Shown here one piece after another: positions 26,143 through 34,530 of a DNA stretch of 51,865 nt. The DNA lies in assembly GCA_051984675.1 (NCBI GenBank), contig JBPYFK010000166.1, positions 1 to 51,865 on the forward strand. The letters are read 5' to 3'. Numbering within the stretch: the stretch's first letter is position 1; every line of letters begins with the position of its first letter. The notes below the pieces were generated by a model that made no database searches, was not told the origin of the DNA, and worked only from the letters and a program-made list of their open reading frames with translations. The DNA is from JBPYFK01 sp051984675. Lineage in GTDB: Bacteria > Actinomycetota > Actinomycetes > Mycobacteriales > Pseudonocardiaceae. Made by a program: the position numbers and the translations under genes.

Positions 26143-27030
26143 TCAGCTCTCGTCACCGTCGACAGGAGCGCTATACAGCGGTAGCCGGGGGTCCACGGGC
26201 TGCTCGGTCCACGTGTCGCGGACCCATGCGTGCGCGGGGTCGTCGCAGATCAGCCACGCCCGTTCGGTGGACGGCCCGGCCATGACGTTCAGGTAGTACA
26301 TGTCGTAGCCGGGCACCGCCATCGACGGACCGTGCCAGCCGTCCGGGATGACCACGACATCGCCGCTACGCACTTCAGCGAGCACGTCCGTGGTGTGCTC
26401 CGGCCCCGAGGGGTACACGCGCTGGTAGCCCAACCCTTCGGTGCCGTGCGAGTCGGCGATCTCGAAGTAGTAGATCTCCTCCAACCGGGACTCGCCCTCG
26501 CGCTCGGTGTCGTGCTTGTGTGGCGGAAACGACGACCAGTTCCCGGACGGGGTCAGCACCTCCACCGCGATCAGCTTGTCGGCCTCGAAGACGTGCGCCG
26601 CGCAGAAGTTGTTGACCTGGCGGCTGGCCGGGCCCGCGCCACGCAGCTCGACCGGCACGCCCGAGGCCGGGCCGTAGCGAGCCGGCAGCCTGCGGTCGCA
26701 CCGCGCGCCGGTCAGCGCGAACCGCCCGCCGTCGGCGGAGGTGATGGAAACCTCCGCATCCCTTGGCACGTAGGCGAAGTCCGTGACCCCGTCGAAGACG
26801 CTCTTGCGCCCGGACAGATCGAAGGTCTGCCCGTCGCATTCCACCGTGCATCCGCCGGAAAGCGGGAGCACTACCCATTCACTGTCTTCTGTGGACAGTG
26901 TGTGCGCGTCGCCGGAGGCAAGCTCCAGCACCCGCAACGACGAGTATCCCCATCCGGCCGACTCCGGGTCGACGACGGTCCGGTAGCCGTCTCGCGCCGC
27001 CGTCCCCGCGGGCCAGTAATAGCGTTGCAT
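26143..27030 (-). CDS. iolB: 5-deoxy-glucuronate isomerase
   Basis: The 295-aa bicupin isomerises 5-deoxy-glucuronate to 2-deoxy-5-keto-gluconate. Metal-binding cupin residues lie in PPHKHD and in the Glu/His-containing EEIYYFEI and VVIPDGWHGP segments. Length matches the family. ATG 27030 follows GGAGTGAG. The stop is 15 bp from iolD, consistent with tight co-transcription. Confidence 0.95.
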   Translation of the reverse strand: MQRYYWPAGTAARDGYRTVVDPESAGWGYSSLRVLELASGDAHTLSTEDSEWVVLPLSGGCTVECDGQTFDLSGRKSVFDGVTDFAYVPRDAEVSITSADGGRFALTGARCDRRLPARYGPASGVPVELRGAGPASRQVNNFCAAHVFEADKLIAVEVLTPSGNWSSFPPHKHDTEREGESRLEEIYYFEIADSHGTEGLGYQRVYPSGPEHTTDVLAEVRSGDVVVIPDGWHGPSMAVPGYDMYYLNVMAGPSTERAWLICDDPAHAWVRDTWTEQPVDPRLPLYSAPVDGDES

Positions 27031-27087
27031 TGAGACTCACTCCGTTGTGTCGCGAATGTGCGTGTCGGGCACGGCTGGTCACGCTTG

Positions 27088-27978
27088 CTACAGCAGGCCG
27101 ACGGCCGTGTCCACGGCGGCGGCCACGTCGTCGTCCGGTGGGTACAGCAGGGTGCGCCCGACCACGAGACCGTGCACGTTCGGCAGCAGCAGCGCCTTGC
27201 GCCACCGGTCGTAGGTGGCGTCCGGGTCGGTGGGCACCTGACCTCCGAGCAGGACCGTTGGCAACGTCGTTGCCTCCATGACGTGGGCGAGATCGTCCAC
27301 GTTCTCCGCGACCGGCACCTTCAGCCAGGTGTAGGCCGAGGTCCCACCGAGTCCGGCGGCGATGACCATCGAGCGGATGATCGCGGGCGCGGACAGGTCG
27401 TTGCGGACCTTGCCGTCCGCCCGGTAGGAGAGGAACGGTTCGACCATCGCCATCAAGCCGTGCTCGGCCAGCGCGTTGACCGCCTCGGCCGCACCACACA
27501 TCGTGTCCAGCGAGCCCGGGTCGTCCGGGTCGATGCGCAGCAGCAGCTTGCCGCCGTCGAAGCGCAGGCGTGCGATGTCGGTCGCGCGGTGGCCGGTGAA
27601 GCGGTCGTCCAACTCGAACGACGCCCCGGCCAGACCGCCTCGGTTCATCGACCCGATCGCCACCTTGCCCTCAAGCGCACCGAGCAGGAGGAGATCTTCG
27701 AGGATGTCCGGGGTGCCGAGGACTCCGTCGACCCCGGGACGCTCCAGTGCCGTACACAGGCGCTCCAGCAGTTCGCCGCGGTTGGCCATGGCCATCGAGT
27801 CGAGACCGGCCCCGAGCGCACCGCGCGCCGGATGGTCGGCCGCCACGATCATCAGGCGCCCGCTGTCGCCGAGCAAGGGCCGGCGGTGGCGGTTAACCGC
27901 GGCCTCGGCGATCGCCTCGGGGCGCGTGGCACGCACCCGGGTGAGGTCGGTGATACTCAGTTCGGACACGGCTCCCAC
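27088..27978 (-). CDS. Cgl0159-type (beta/alpha)8 aldolase, probable IolJ analogue
   Basis: The 296-aa protein resembles the Cgl0159 family of class I-like TIM barrels found in actinobacterial inositol clusters. It shows DHPARGALGAG near the N-terminus, KLLLRIDPDDPGSL, MVEPFLSYRADGKVRNDL, TSAYTWLKVPVAEN with a candidate Schiff-base Lys, and VLLGGQVPTDP. Its position between iolC and iolB suggests it cleaves 2-deoxy-5-keto-gluconate-6-phosphate to DHAP and malonate semialdehyde, the IolJ step. GTG 27978 is used; GTG 27969 is possible. The enzymatic assignment is from context. Confidence 0.8.
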   Translation of the reverse strand: MGAVSELSITDLTRVRATRPEAIAEAAVNRHRRPLLGDSGRLMIVAADHPARGALGAGLDSMAMANRGELLERLCTALERPGVDGVLGTPDILEDLLLLGALEGKVAIGSMNRGGLAGASFELDDRFTGHRATDIARLRFDGGKLLLRIDPDDPGSLDTMCGAAEAVNALAEHGLMAMVEPFLSYRADGKVRNDLSAPAIIRSMVIAAGLGGTSAYTWLKVPVAENVDDLAHVMEATTLPTVLLGGQVPTDPDATYDRWRKALLLPNVHGLVVGRTLLYPPDDDVAAAVDTAVGLL

Positions 27979-28019
27979 TTTCGGTGTGCTTACGTGGCCC
28001 GTTTACGTGGGCCGGCTGC

Positions 28020-28976
28020 TCAGGTGTGCTGGACTTGGCTGGACAGCAGGCTTTCGATCTCGTTCTCGTACGGCATGGCCGCTGAGCAGGCGAGCCGGCC
28101 GGCGACCAGGGCGCCCGCGGCATTGGCGAAGCGCATGACGCGGTTCAGCTCCCAGCTCGACAGCAGCCCGTGGCACAGCGCGCCGCCGAAGGCGTCACCG
28201 GCACCGAGGCCGTTGACCACCTCGACCGGCACCGGCGGGACGACCGTCCGCTGGTCGCGGGTGCGGGCGAGGACCCCCTTCGGTCCCTGCTTGACCACGG
28301 CAAGCTCCACGCCGGCCTCCAGCAGGGCCTCGGCCGCGCCCTCGGGGTCGCGGGTACCCACCGCGCGCTCCACCTCGTCGAGGTTGCCCACGGCGACGGT
28401 CACGTGCCGCAACGCCTGCTGGTACCAGTCCGTCGCCTCGGAGTGCTCCGGCCAGAACATGGGTCGCCAGTCCAGGTCGAACACGGTGATGCCGCGCTTC
28501 GCCCGGTGCTCCAGCGCCGCCAGGGTCGCCGACCGGCTGGGCTCCTCGGCCAGCCCGGTCCCGGTCATCCAGAAGATCCCGGCCTCGGCGATGGCCGCCA
28601 TGTCCAGCTCACCGGGGTGGATCTCCAGGTCCGGTGCCTTCGGGTAGCGGTAGAAGTACAGCGGGAAGTCGTCGGGCGGGAACACCTCGCAGAACGTCAC
28701 CGGCGTCGGGTATTCGGTGACCGGGGTCACCCAGCGGTCGTCCACGCCGAACTCCCGCAGCTGCTGGTGCAGGTACTCGCCGAACGGGTCCTTCCCGGTA
28801 CGGGTGATGAGCGCCGTCTGATGGCCCAGTCGGGCGACGGCGACGGCGACGTTTGACGCGGTCCCACCCAGGTACTTGCCGAAACTTTCGACCTGCGCCA
28901 GGCCGACGCCGGTTTGCAGCGGGTAGATGTCCACCCCGATGCGCCCCATCGTGATCACGTCGAATGGCATGTTCAT
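28020..28976 (-). CDS. iolC: 5-dehydro-2-deoxygluconokinase
   Basis: The 318-aa PfkB kinase phosphorylates 2-deoxy-5-keto-gluconate at C6. The N-terminal DVITMGRIGVDIYPLQTGV is diagnostic of IolC, GKYLGGTASNVAVAVARLG is PfkB signature 1, and VNGLGAGDAFGGAL carries the catalytic Asp. ATG 28976 has GGAGGT 8 nt upstream. It is the first gene of the minus-strand inositol operon; a TTGACA/TAGACA promoter lies 73-102 bp upstream of the start codon. Confidence 0.95.
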   Translation of the reverse strand: MNMPFDVITMGRIGVDIYPLQTGVGLAQVESFGKYLGGTASNVAVAVARLGHQTALITRTGKDPFGEYLHQQLREFGVDDRWVTPVTEYPTPVTFCEVFPPDDFPLYFYRYPKAPDLEIHPGELDMAAIAEAGIFWMTGTGLAEEPSRSATLAALEHRAKRGITVFDLDWRPMFWPEHSEATDWYQQALRHVTVAVGNLDEVERAVGTRDPEGAAEALLEAGVELAVVKQGPKGVLARTRDQRTVVPPVPVEVVNGLGAGDAFGGALCHGLLSSWELNRVMRFANAAGALVAGRLACSAAMPYENEIESLLSSQVQHT

Positions 28977-29048
28977 CCCGCCAGACCTCCGCTGTAGCCG
29001 GTGCCCGTCCGTTTGGACCCGTCGTTCGTGGCGCTGCTCGCACCTCAA

Positions 29049-29108
29049 TGTCTAGTCCGAGCCACGGACCAGTGTCAAGACTTTGTCAGAACATAATGAC
29101 TTACATAC
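29049..29108 (-). promoter_or_regulatory. iolC promoter with putative IolR operator
   Basis: On the minus strand, -35 TTGACA (29073-29078) and -10 TAGACA (29049-29054) are 18 bp apart. Further upstream GTATGTAAG (29100-29108) is followed by ATGTT (29090-29094) and GACA. The same arrangement occurs before iolG. For the divergent regulator gene, the motif overlaps the -35 region, fitting autoregulation. Confidence 0.65.
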
Positions 29109-29136
29109 GTCTCGGGAAGATTGCTACCGTAGTCGC

Positions 29137-29919
29137 GTGACGTCTACACAGCGCGGTGCAGCAGCCGGTTCCCAGTGGGACCCGGCCACCCGGATCGTTG
29201 TCGATCACGGCAGTCCGGTGCCCCTGTACTTCCAGGTGGCCAGCCAGATCGAGGAGGCCATCAACTCTGGGGCACTGCCGGTCGGTGCGCGACTGGACAA
29301 CGAGATCGAGCTCGCCGGCCGGCTCGGGCTGTCCCGGCCCACGGTCCGGCAGGCGATCCGGTCGCTGGTGGACAAGGGGCTCGTGGTGCGTCGCCGTGGT
29401 GCCGGCACGCAGGTGGTCTTCAACCCGGTCAAGCGACCGCTGGAGCTCAGCAGCCTCTTCGACGACCTGGCGCGGCTGGAGCAGACGCCCACCACGCGGG
29501 TGCTGGTGAACGAGGTCGAGCCAGCGACCGCGAAGGTCGCCCGGGAGCTCGGCATCGAGGAGGGCGCCGAGGTCGTCCGCCTGGAGCGGGTGCGGTCGGC
29601 GAAGGGTGAACCGATCGCACGGATGCTCAACTACATCCCGGCGGACCTGCTCCAGCCGGAGACGGCGGATCTCGAAGAGCGCGGCCTGTACCAGTTGCTG
29701 CGGAACAAGGGTGTGCGGCTGCACGCGGCGCACCAGAGCATCGGGGCGCGGGTGGCCGACGCCGAGGATGCCGAGTTGCTGGAAGAGCACAAGGGTGCCG
29801 CGCTGCTGACGATGGAGCGCACCACCTACGACCAGGAAGGCCGGGTCATCGAGTACGGCTCGCATGTGTACCGCGCGTCCCGCTACTCCTTCGATCTTTC
29901 GCTGCGCGGCGAGGTCTGA
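29137..29919 (+). CDS. GntR/UTRA-family regulator of inositol genes
   Basis: The 260-aa protein has an N-terminal GntR winged helix (LPVGARLDNEIELAGRLGLSRPTVRQAIRSLV) and a C-terminal UTRA ligand-binding domain (HutC-like), ending YRASRYSFDLSLRG. It is divergent from iolC, so it is probably the inositol-pathway repressor responding to an inositol catabolite. GTG 29137 is 6 nt past a TACCGT -10-like box (29125-29130) and lacks a Shine-Dalgarno, so it is probably leaderless; a longer start at 29083 would overlap the promoter. Confidence 0.88.
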   Translation: MTSTQRGAAAGSQWDPATRIVVDHGSPVPLYFQVASQIEEAINSGALPVGARLDNEIELAGRLGLSRPTVRQAIRSLVDKGLVVRRRGAGTQVVFNPVKRPLELSSLFDDLARLEQTPTTRVLVNEVEPATAKVARELGIEEGAEVVRLERVRSAKGEPIARMLNYIPADLLQPETADLEERGLYQLLRNKGVRLHAAHQSIGARVADAEDAELLEEHKGAALLTMERTTYDQEGRVIEYGSHVYRASRYSFDLSLRGEV

Positions 29920-30069
29920 CAAAAGGCGCGCCTACGCGCCGTCACGCGACTACCAAAGTAGGGGCACCGACCCAACGATTGAGCGTATCCGCTTTCGGGT
30001 GATCGCGCTTACCTTCCGTGTTCATCTGGCGTGCAGGCGCCAGGGAGGACGGAAGGGAGATCCCCAGGA

Positions 30070-30906
30070 ATGCGGACAAGATTAGCCATGGCTGCGATCG
30101 CCACCGCCACCGCGGCGATCGGTGGGCTGTCGTTACCCGCGAGCGCGGCCCCGGCCGGTGGTGGTCCGGGGCCGTTGATCGTCGGCGGCCACGATGCCTC
30201 CGAACAGTACGGCTGGGTGGCGTTCATGCAGGTCGGTGGCCAGCCGCACTGCACCGGGACGTTGATCGACAAGCAGTGGGTGGTGACCGCCGCGCACTGT
30301 GCGAAGGACGTCAATCCGGGCGACGCCGAGTTCCGGGTCGGGTCGAACAGCCGCAGCAACGGCGGTGAACTCGTCAAGGCCGTCGATCTGAAGGTGCACC
30401 CGCAGTACGACGGCAGCGGCCCGTACGACATCGCCGTCGCGAAGCTGGAGCACCCGGTGCAGGCCGCGCCGATCAGCAAGATCGCCGACCAGAAGCCGCA
30501 GCCTGGCGCCGATGTGCGTGAGTTGGGGTGGGGTCAGACCTGCCCGACGCGCGGGTGCGGCGAGGAGCCGGACACCCTGCAGGAGCTCGACACCAAGATC
30601 GCGGACCCGCAGGGGTGCAAGCAGGCCCCGGACGCGAACTTCAACCCGGACCTGGAACTGTGCATGGACAACCACGGTGGCCAGGCCAGCTCCTGCTACG
30701 GCGACTCCGGCGGACCCGCGGCGATCAAGGACGGTGACAAGTGGGCCCTGGTCGGGGCCACCAGTCGCGGCCAGAGCGACAGCTGCCCGGAGATGCCGGG
30801 CATCTACACCGATGTGACCGCGCACAAGAAGTGGGTCTCCGAGCAGACCGGGATTCCGTTCGACCACCCGGCCCTTCCCGGACTTCCCGTCCCCGCGCGC
30901 CGCTGA
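30070..30906 (+). CDS. Secreted trypsin-like serine protease (S1)
   Basis: The 278-aa protein has a signal peptide (basic MRTRLA, hydrophobic core, ASA cleavage near residue 27) and the S1 fold. The mature start IVGG follows a short propeptide. The catalytic triad is His76 in TAAHC, Asp120 in YDIAV and Ser213 in CYGDSGGP. Cys pairs match chymotrypsin disulfides. The residue six before the catalytic Ser is Ala in GGQASSCYGDSGG rather than the trypsin Asp, so P1 preference is uncertain. ATG 30070 follows AGGA closely. A GC-rich terminator hairpin follows. Confidence 0.93.
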   Translation: MRTRLAMAAIATATAAIGGLSLPASAAPAGGGPGPLIVGGHDASEQYGWVAFMQVGGQPHCTGTLIDKQWVVTAAHCAKDVNPGDAEFRVGSNSRSNGGELVKAVDLKVHPQYDGSGPYDIAVAKLEHPVQAAPISKIADQKPQPGADVRELGWGQTCPTRGCGEEPDTLQELDTKIADPQGCKQAPDANFNPDLELCMDNHGGQASSCYGDSGGPAAIKDGDKWALVGATSRGQSDSCPEMPGIYTDVTAHKKWVSEQTGIPFDHPALPGLPVPARR

Positions 30907-30930
30907 GGACCGCCGCGGAGAAGTAGATCT

Positions 30931-30966
30931 TGGCTGGCCCGGCGCCGGAGCCGCCCGGGCCAGCCA
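30931..30966 (+). terminator. Terminator hairpin after the S1 protease
   Basis: TGGCTGGCCCGG (30931-30942) pairs perfectly with CCGGGCCAGCCA (30955-30966) across 12 nt. No T-tract follows, typical of GC-rich actinomycete terminators. Confidence 0.75.
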
Positions 30967-31027
30967 TGCTTCGAGATAACGATCGTGATCGGCGGCTGGC
31001 ACACGCCCTACCGAAAAGTAGGTAGCG

Positions 31028-31037
31028 CCCTATAGGG
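31028..31037 (+). promoter_or_regulatory. Palindromic -10 region of the cNMP/cyclase pair
   Basis: CCCTATAGGG is a perfect 10-bp palindrome whose TATAGG (31031-31036) is a plausible -10 box 9 bp before ATG 31045. That implies a leaderless or near-leaderless transcript and a binding site overlapping the promoter. Confidence 0.45.
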
Positions 31038-31044
31038 TGAGGCG

Positions 31045-31446
31045 ATGGCGAGTTCAGGTGATGTCGAAGACTTGGCACTGTTCCGCGATCTTTCTCGCGG
31101 GAACGTGCGGGAGATCGTGAAAGCAGGCCAACGGGTCACGGTGCCACAAGGGTGGTCCCTGATCGCGGAGAAGACCCCGGGCGACGCCGCCTACCTTCTG
31201 CTCGACGGCCGCGTCGCGGTGTTCCTGGATGGCACCAAGGTCGCCGAGCTGGGACGGGGCGACATCGTCGGCGAGATCGCGCTGCGCGCGAAGCGGCTGC
31301 GCACCGCGACGGTCTCGGCGATGACGGCGCTGGAGCTGCTGCGCTTCGGAGCGGAGGAATTCGCGGATCTGACCGAGCGCTTCCCGGCGTTCCGGCAGGC
31401 GATCGACGCGAACACCGAGCAGCGGCTGCAATCGACGGACTCCTGA
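31045..31446 (+). CDS. Stand-alone cyclic-nucleotide-binding domain protein
   Basis: The 133-aa protein consists essentially of one cNMP-binding beta-roll: LFRDLSRGNVREIVKAG at the start, LLLDGRVAVFLDG, then the phosphate-binding cassette GRGDIVGEIALRAKRLRTATVSA, where GE-x-A-L and R-T-A-T match the cyclic-nucleotide PBC. No HTH or effector domain is attached. It ends 1 nt into the reading frame of a membrane adenylate cyclase, so it probably binds the cyclase product and acts as a partner or feedback subunit. Confidence 0.85.
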   Translation: MASSGDVEDLALFRDLSRGNVREIVKAGQRVTVPQGWSLIAEKTPGDAAYLLLDGRVAVFLDGTKVAELGRGDIVGEIALRAKRLRTATVSAMTALELLRFGAEEFADLTERFPAFRQAIDANTEQRLQSTDS

Positions 31447-31475
31447 GCACTCGGGACGCCAGCGTCGCGGCGCAG

Positions 31476-33014
31476 GTGGAACGGGCCGGCCCACCGGAGC
31501 CACCGGCAGCGCCCAACCCGGCCCGCGCCGAAGTCGAGCGACGGACCCGATGGCTTGTCATCACCGCCGTCACGACCGCGAACTTCGTGGGCGCGGTCGT
31601 GGTGATGGTGTTCGCGACGTTCATCCTGCCCAACCCGCCCCAGCTGCCGGACCCGGCGGGTCTGCGGCTGCTCAACATCGCCTGCTACCTGGGGTACACG
31701 GCGGTGGCCCTGCCGGTCGGGGTGCTCTGGGGGCTGCGGACCTTCCGCTCGGCTCGCCAGCTGACGAACCAGGAACGCGGCCCGAATGAGAGCGAACAGC
31801 TCGTCGTGCTGCGCGGTCCGCTGCGCCTGAGCGCCGTGCACGCCAGCCTCTGGGGGCTGGGCACGGTCGGAGCGACCGTGCTCAACGGATTCTTCTCGCC
31901 GCTCATGGCGGTCAAGGTCGGGCTCACCACGTTGCTCGGGGCCGTGACCACCTGCTCGGCCATCTACCTGGTGACCGAACGGCTGTTGCGTGACGCGTCC
32001 GCGCTGGTCCTGTCCTGGGGGCTGCCTCGGCGTTCACGCCTTCTCGGCGTGTCCCAGCGGACGGTCCTGACGTGGGCGCTGGGCACGGCCGTGCCGGTGC
32101 TGGGGCTGCTGCTGACCACCGGGATCACGATGCTCGTCCCGGGCACGTCTCGGACCCAGCTGGACATCACGGTGCTCGCGTTGGGCGCCACCGCGCTCAT
32201 CGTCGGATTCGGCATCACCTACCTCTCCGCTCGGGCGGTCGCCGACCCGATCGAGTCCGTGCGGGGCGCGCTTGCCCGCGTCGAACGCGGTGCTCTCGAC
32301 GTCGAGATCGAGGTCTACGACGGTACGGAGATCGGCCTGCTGCAGGCGGGGTTCAACCAGATGGTCGCCGGGCTCCGGGAACGTGAACGCCTCCAGGACC
32401 TCTTCGGCCGGCACGTCGGCCGCGAGGTGGCGCGCGGCGCGCTGAGCAGGGGAGTGGAGCTCGGTGGCGAGCTGCGGGAGGTCGCGGCAGTGTTCGTGGA
32501 CCTCACGCACTGGACCCGCCTGGCGGCCACCCGCGAGCCAGGCGAGGTCGTGGCGTTGCTGAACTCGTTCTTCGGGGTGGTCATCGAGGAGGTCGAGCGC
32601 CACAGCGGGTGGATCAACAAGTTCGAAGGTGACGCGGCGCTGGCGGTCTTCGGGGCCCCGCTGCCGCTGGACGACGCGCCGACGTGCGCGCTTGCCTGCG
32701 CTCGGAAACTGACCCTCCGGCTGCGGGAGGAACTCCCCGGTCTCCAGGCGGGGGTCGGTGTCTCCACCGGCACGGTCGTGGCCGGCAACATCGGGTCCGA
32801 GCAGCGTTTCGAGTACACCGTGATCGGTGATCCGGTGAACGAGGCCGCCCGCCTGACCGAGCTGGCCAAGTCCGCGAGCGAACGGGTCCTCGCCAGCGGG
32901 GCCGCGCTGGACCAGGCCCGGGCCGAGGAAGCCGAGCACTGGCGGATCACGGAGACGGTCAACCTGCGGGGGCGCACGGAGCCGACGCGTCTCGTCACCC
33001 TGCGCCCCCAATGA
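31476..33014 (+). CDS. Membrane class III adenylate cyclase with HAMP domain
   Basis: About 512 aa: six transmembrane segments, a HAMP linker (VADPIESVRGALARVERG) and a class III cyclase catalytic domain, the layout of mycobacterial Rv1318c/Rv3645-type cyclases. Metal Asp residues are in AVFVDLTHWT and NKFEGDAALAVFG, the latter also supplying the substrate Lys. The transition-state Asn/Arg are in GDPVNEAARL. It should make cAMP at the membrane. GTG 31476 is used, but a CTG at 31443 overlapping the previous TGA is possible and would couple translation with the cNMP-binding gene. Confidence 0.9.
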   Translation: MERAGPPEPPAAPNPARAEVERRTRWLVITAVTTANFVGAVVVMVFATFILPNPPQLPDPAGLRLLNIACYLGYTAVALPVGVLWGLRTFRSARQLTNQERGPNESEQLVVLRGPLRLSAVHASLWGLGTVGATVLNGFFSPLMAVKVGLTTLLGAVTTCSAIYLVTERLLRDASALVLSWGLPRRSRLLGVSQRTVLTWALGTAVPVLGLLLTTGITMLVPGTSRTQLDITVLALGATALIVGFGITYLSARAVADPIESVRGALARVERGALDVEIEVYDGTEIGLLQAGFNQMVAGLRERERLQDLFGRHVGREVARGALSRGVELGGELREVAAVFVDLTHWTRLAATREPGEVVALLNSFFGVVIEEVERHSGWINKFEGDAALAVFGAPLPLDDAPTCALACARKLTLRLREELPGLQAGVGVSTGTVVAGNIGSEQRFEYTVIGDPVNEAARLTELAKSASERVLASGAALDQARAEEAEHWRITETVNLRGRTEPTRLVTLRPQ

Positions 33015-33025
33015 CACGAAAGTAA

Positions 33026-33072
33026 GTATGTAAGGACTATATGTTGACAGTCCCGTTGTGCCGGTGAAAACT
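33026..33072 (+). promoter_or_regulatory. iolG promoter with shared IolR-type element
   Basis: GTATGTAAG (33026-33034), ATGTT and GACA reproduce the element before iolC. TTGACA (33044-33049) and AAAACT (33067-33072), 17 bp apart, form the promoter, 38 bp before GTG 33110. Confidence 0.6.
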
Positions 33073-33109
33073 GCTCCTCACCCCTTGATGACGAGTGAGG
33101 AGAGCGGCT

Positions 33110-34114
33110 GTGCGGATCGGTCTTATTGGAACCGGACGCATCGGTGAGATGCATGCCAAGACATTGCGCGACCTCGACCGGGTCGATTCGCTCGTAGTGT
33201 CTGATGTGGACGCTTCGCGCGCGCGTGCCCTCGGGGAGAGTCTGGGTGTGGAGTCGGTCAACCACATCGACGAGCTCTACAAAGCCGCAGTGGACGGAGT
33301 GGTTGTCACGGCGGCGACCAGCGCGCACGCGGAGTTGATCCACCAGGCGCTGGACAGCGAGACACCGGTGTTCTGCGAAAAGCCGGTCGCGCTGGACGTG
33401 CCGGGGACGCGCGAGGTCGTCTCGCACGCCGAGAGCAGCGGAGTTCCGCTGCAGATCGGCTTCCAGCGGCGTTTCGACACCGGTTACCGGGCGGCGCGAC
33501 ACGCGCTGCGTTCCGGTGAGCTCGGCTGGTTGCACACGGTCCGGGCCGTCACCGCCGACGCGACCCCGCCGCCAGCGACCTACATACCCACCTCCGGTGG
33601 GCTGTTCCGGGACTGCAGCGTGCATGACTTCGACATCCTGCGCTGGATGACCGGGCGCGAGGTGGAGTCGGTGTACGCGCTGGGCTCCAACCGTGGCGCG
33701 GACTTTTTCGCGGCGGCGGGGGATGTGGATACCTGCGCGGCGATCCTGAAGTTCGACGACGACACGCTCGCAACCGTGTCCGCGACCCGCTACAACGGCG
33801 CGGGGCACGACGTTCGGCTGGAGGTGTGTGGCTCGCGTGGAGCCAGGTTTGTCGGCAACAACGACCACGCTCCGCTGCCCTCGGCGGAACCGGGAGTCGA
33901 GTGGCCGCACGGCACGTCGTACCAGACTTTCATGGAGCGGTTCGAAGCGGCTTACGTTGCGGAAGCGCGCGTGTTCCTGGACGTCGTGGAAGGGAACACC
34001 GAGTCGCCGTGCACCGCGGCGGAAGCGCTCGAAGCCCTCTACATCGCGGAGGCGTGTGAACTGTCCCGGCAGGAGGGTCGGCCGGTCACGCTGGCCGAGA
34101 TCCGGGCCGCTTGA
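33110..34114 (+). CDS. iolG: Inositol 2-dehydrogenase (GFO/IDH/MocA family)
   Basis: The 334-aa oxidoreductase has an N-terminal Rossmann fold (GLIGTGRIGEMHAKTL), the catalytic-Lys motif VFCEKPVALD and the substrate segment GLFRDCSVHDFDILRWMTGRE with the conserved D-x3-H. It should oxidise myo-inositol to 2-keto-myo-inositol with NAD+, the entry step. GTG 33110 has GGAGAG 6 nt upstream. It is separated from the rest of the pathway by unrelated genes but shares the iolC upstream element. A related sugar or inositol isomer as substrate cannot be excluded. Confidence 0.85.
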   Translation: MRIGLIGTGRIGEMHAKTLRDLDRVDSLVVSDVDASRARALGESLGVESVNHIDELYKAAVDGVVVTAATSAHAELIHQALDSETPVFCEKPVALDVPGTREVVSHAESSGVPLQIGFQRRFDTGYRAARHALRSGELGWLHTVRAVTADATPPPATYIPTSGGLFRDCSVHDFDILRWMTGREVESVYALGSNRGADFFAAAGDVDTCAAILKFDDDTLATVSATRYNGAGHDVRLEVCGSRGARFVGNNDHAPLPSAEPGVEWPHGTSYQTFMERFEAAYVAEARVFLDVVEGNTESPCTAAEALEALYIAEACELSRQEGRPVTLAEIRAA

Positions 34115-34130
34115 GCGTACGATAGGGGCG

Positions 34131-34523
34131 ATGGCAACGCGGGATCGGCCGGAGTGGATCGCGGTGTACGGGACGTTGTTGCCGGGCGGGTCGGCCTGGC
34201 ACCTCCTGGAACCTTTGGTCGCCGAGTCGGGAGGCACGATCTCGTTGCCCGGCACGCTGTATGACACGGGGTCGGGATATCCAGCGCTGGTACTGGACGA
34301 CCGAGCACGTGCCGAAGGCAAGGCGAACGGATCGGGAAGTGTGCCGGCCCAGCTGTTTCGGCTGGCCGATCCGGTGGCGTCGATTCCGGTGCTCGACCGC
34401 TACGAAGGGCCGGAATACAGTCGGCTGCGCCTGGAAGTCGCGGACCATCCCGCCTGCTGGGTGTATGAGTGGACGGAATCGGTGGCCGGTATGCGACCGC
34501 TGCCCGGCGGTTGGCTGAACTGA
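34131..34523 (+). CDS. Gamma-glutamylcyclotransferase-like protein
   Basis: The 130-aa protein has the GGCT/AIG2 fold: VYGTLLPGG (residues 12-20) is the substrate-binding loop and Glu92 or Glu95 in YEGPEY is the catalytic acid. Members cyclise gamma-glutamyl groups to 5-oxoproline. ATG 34131 lies 16 bp after iolG, so it is probably co-transcribed with it; no pathway link is evident. It converges with crtU, 7 bp between stops. Confidence 0.85.
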   Translation: MATRDRPEWIAVYGTLLPGGSAWHLLEPLVAESGGTISLPGTLYDTGSGYPALVLDDRARAEGKANGSGSVPAQLFRLADPVASIPVLDRYEGPEYSRLRLEVADHPACWVYEWTESVAGMRPLPGGWLN

Positions 34524-34530
34524 GCCGACA

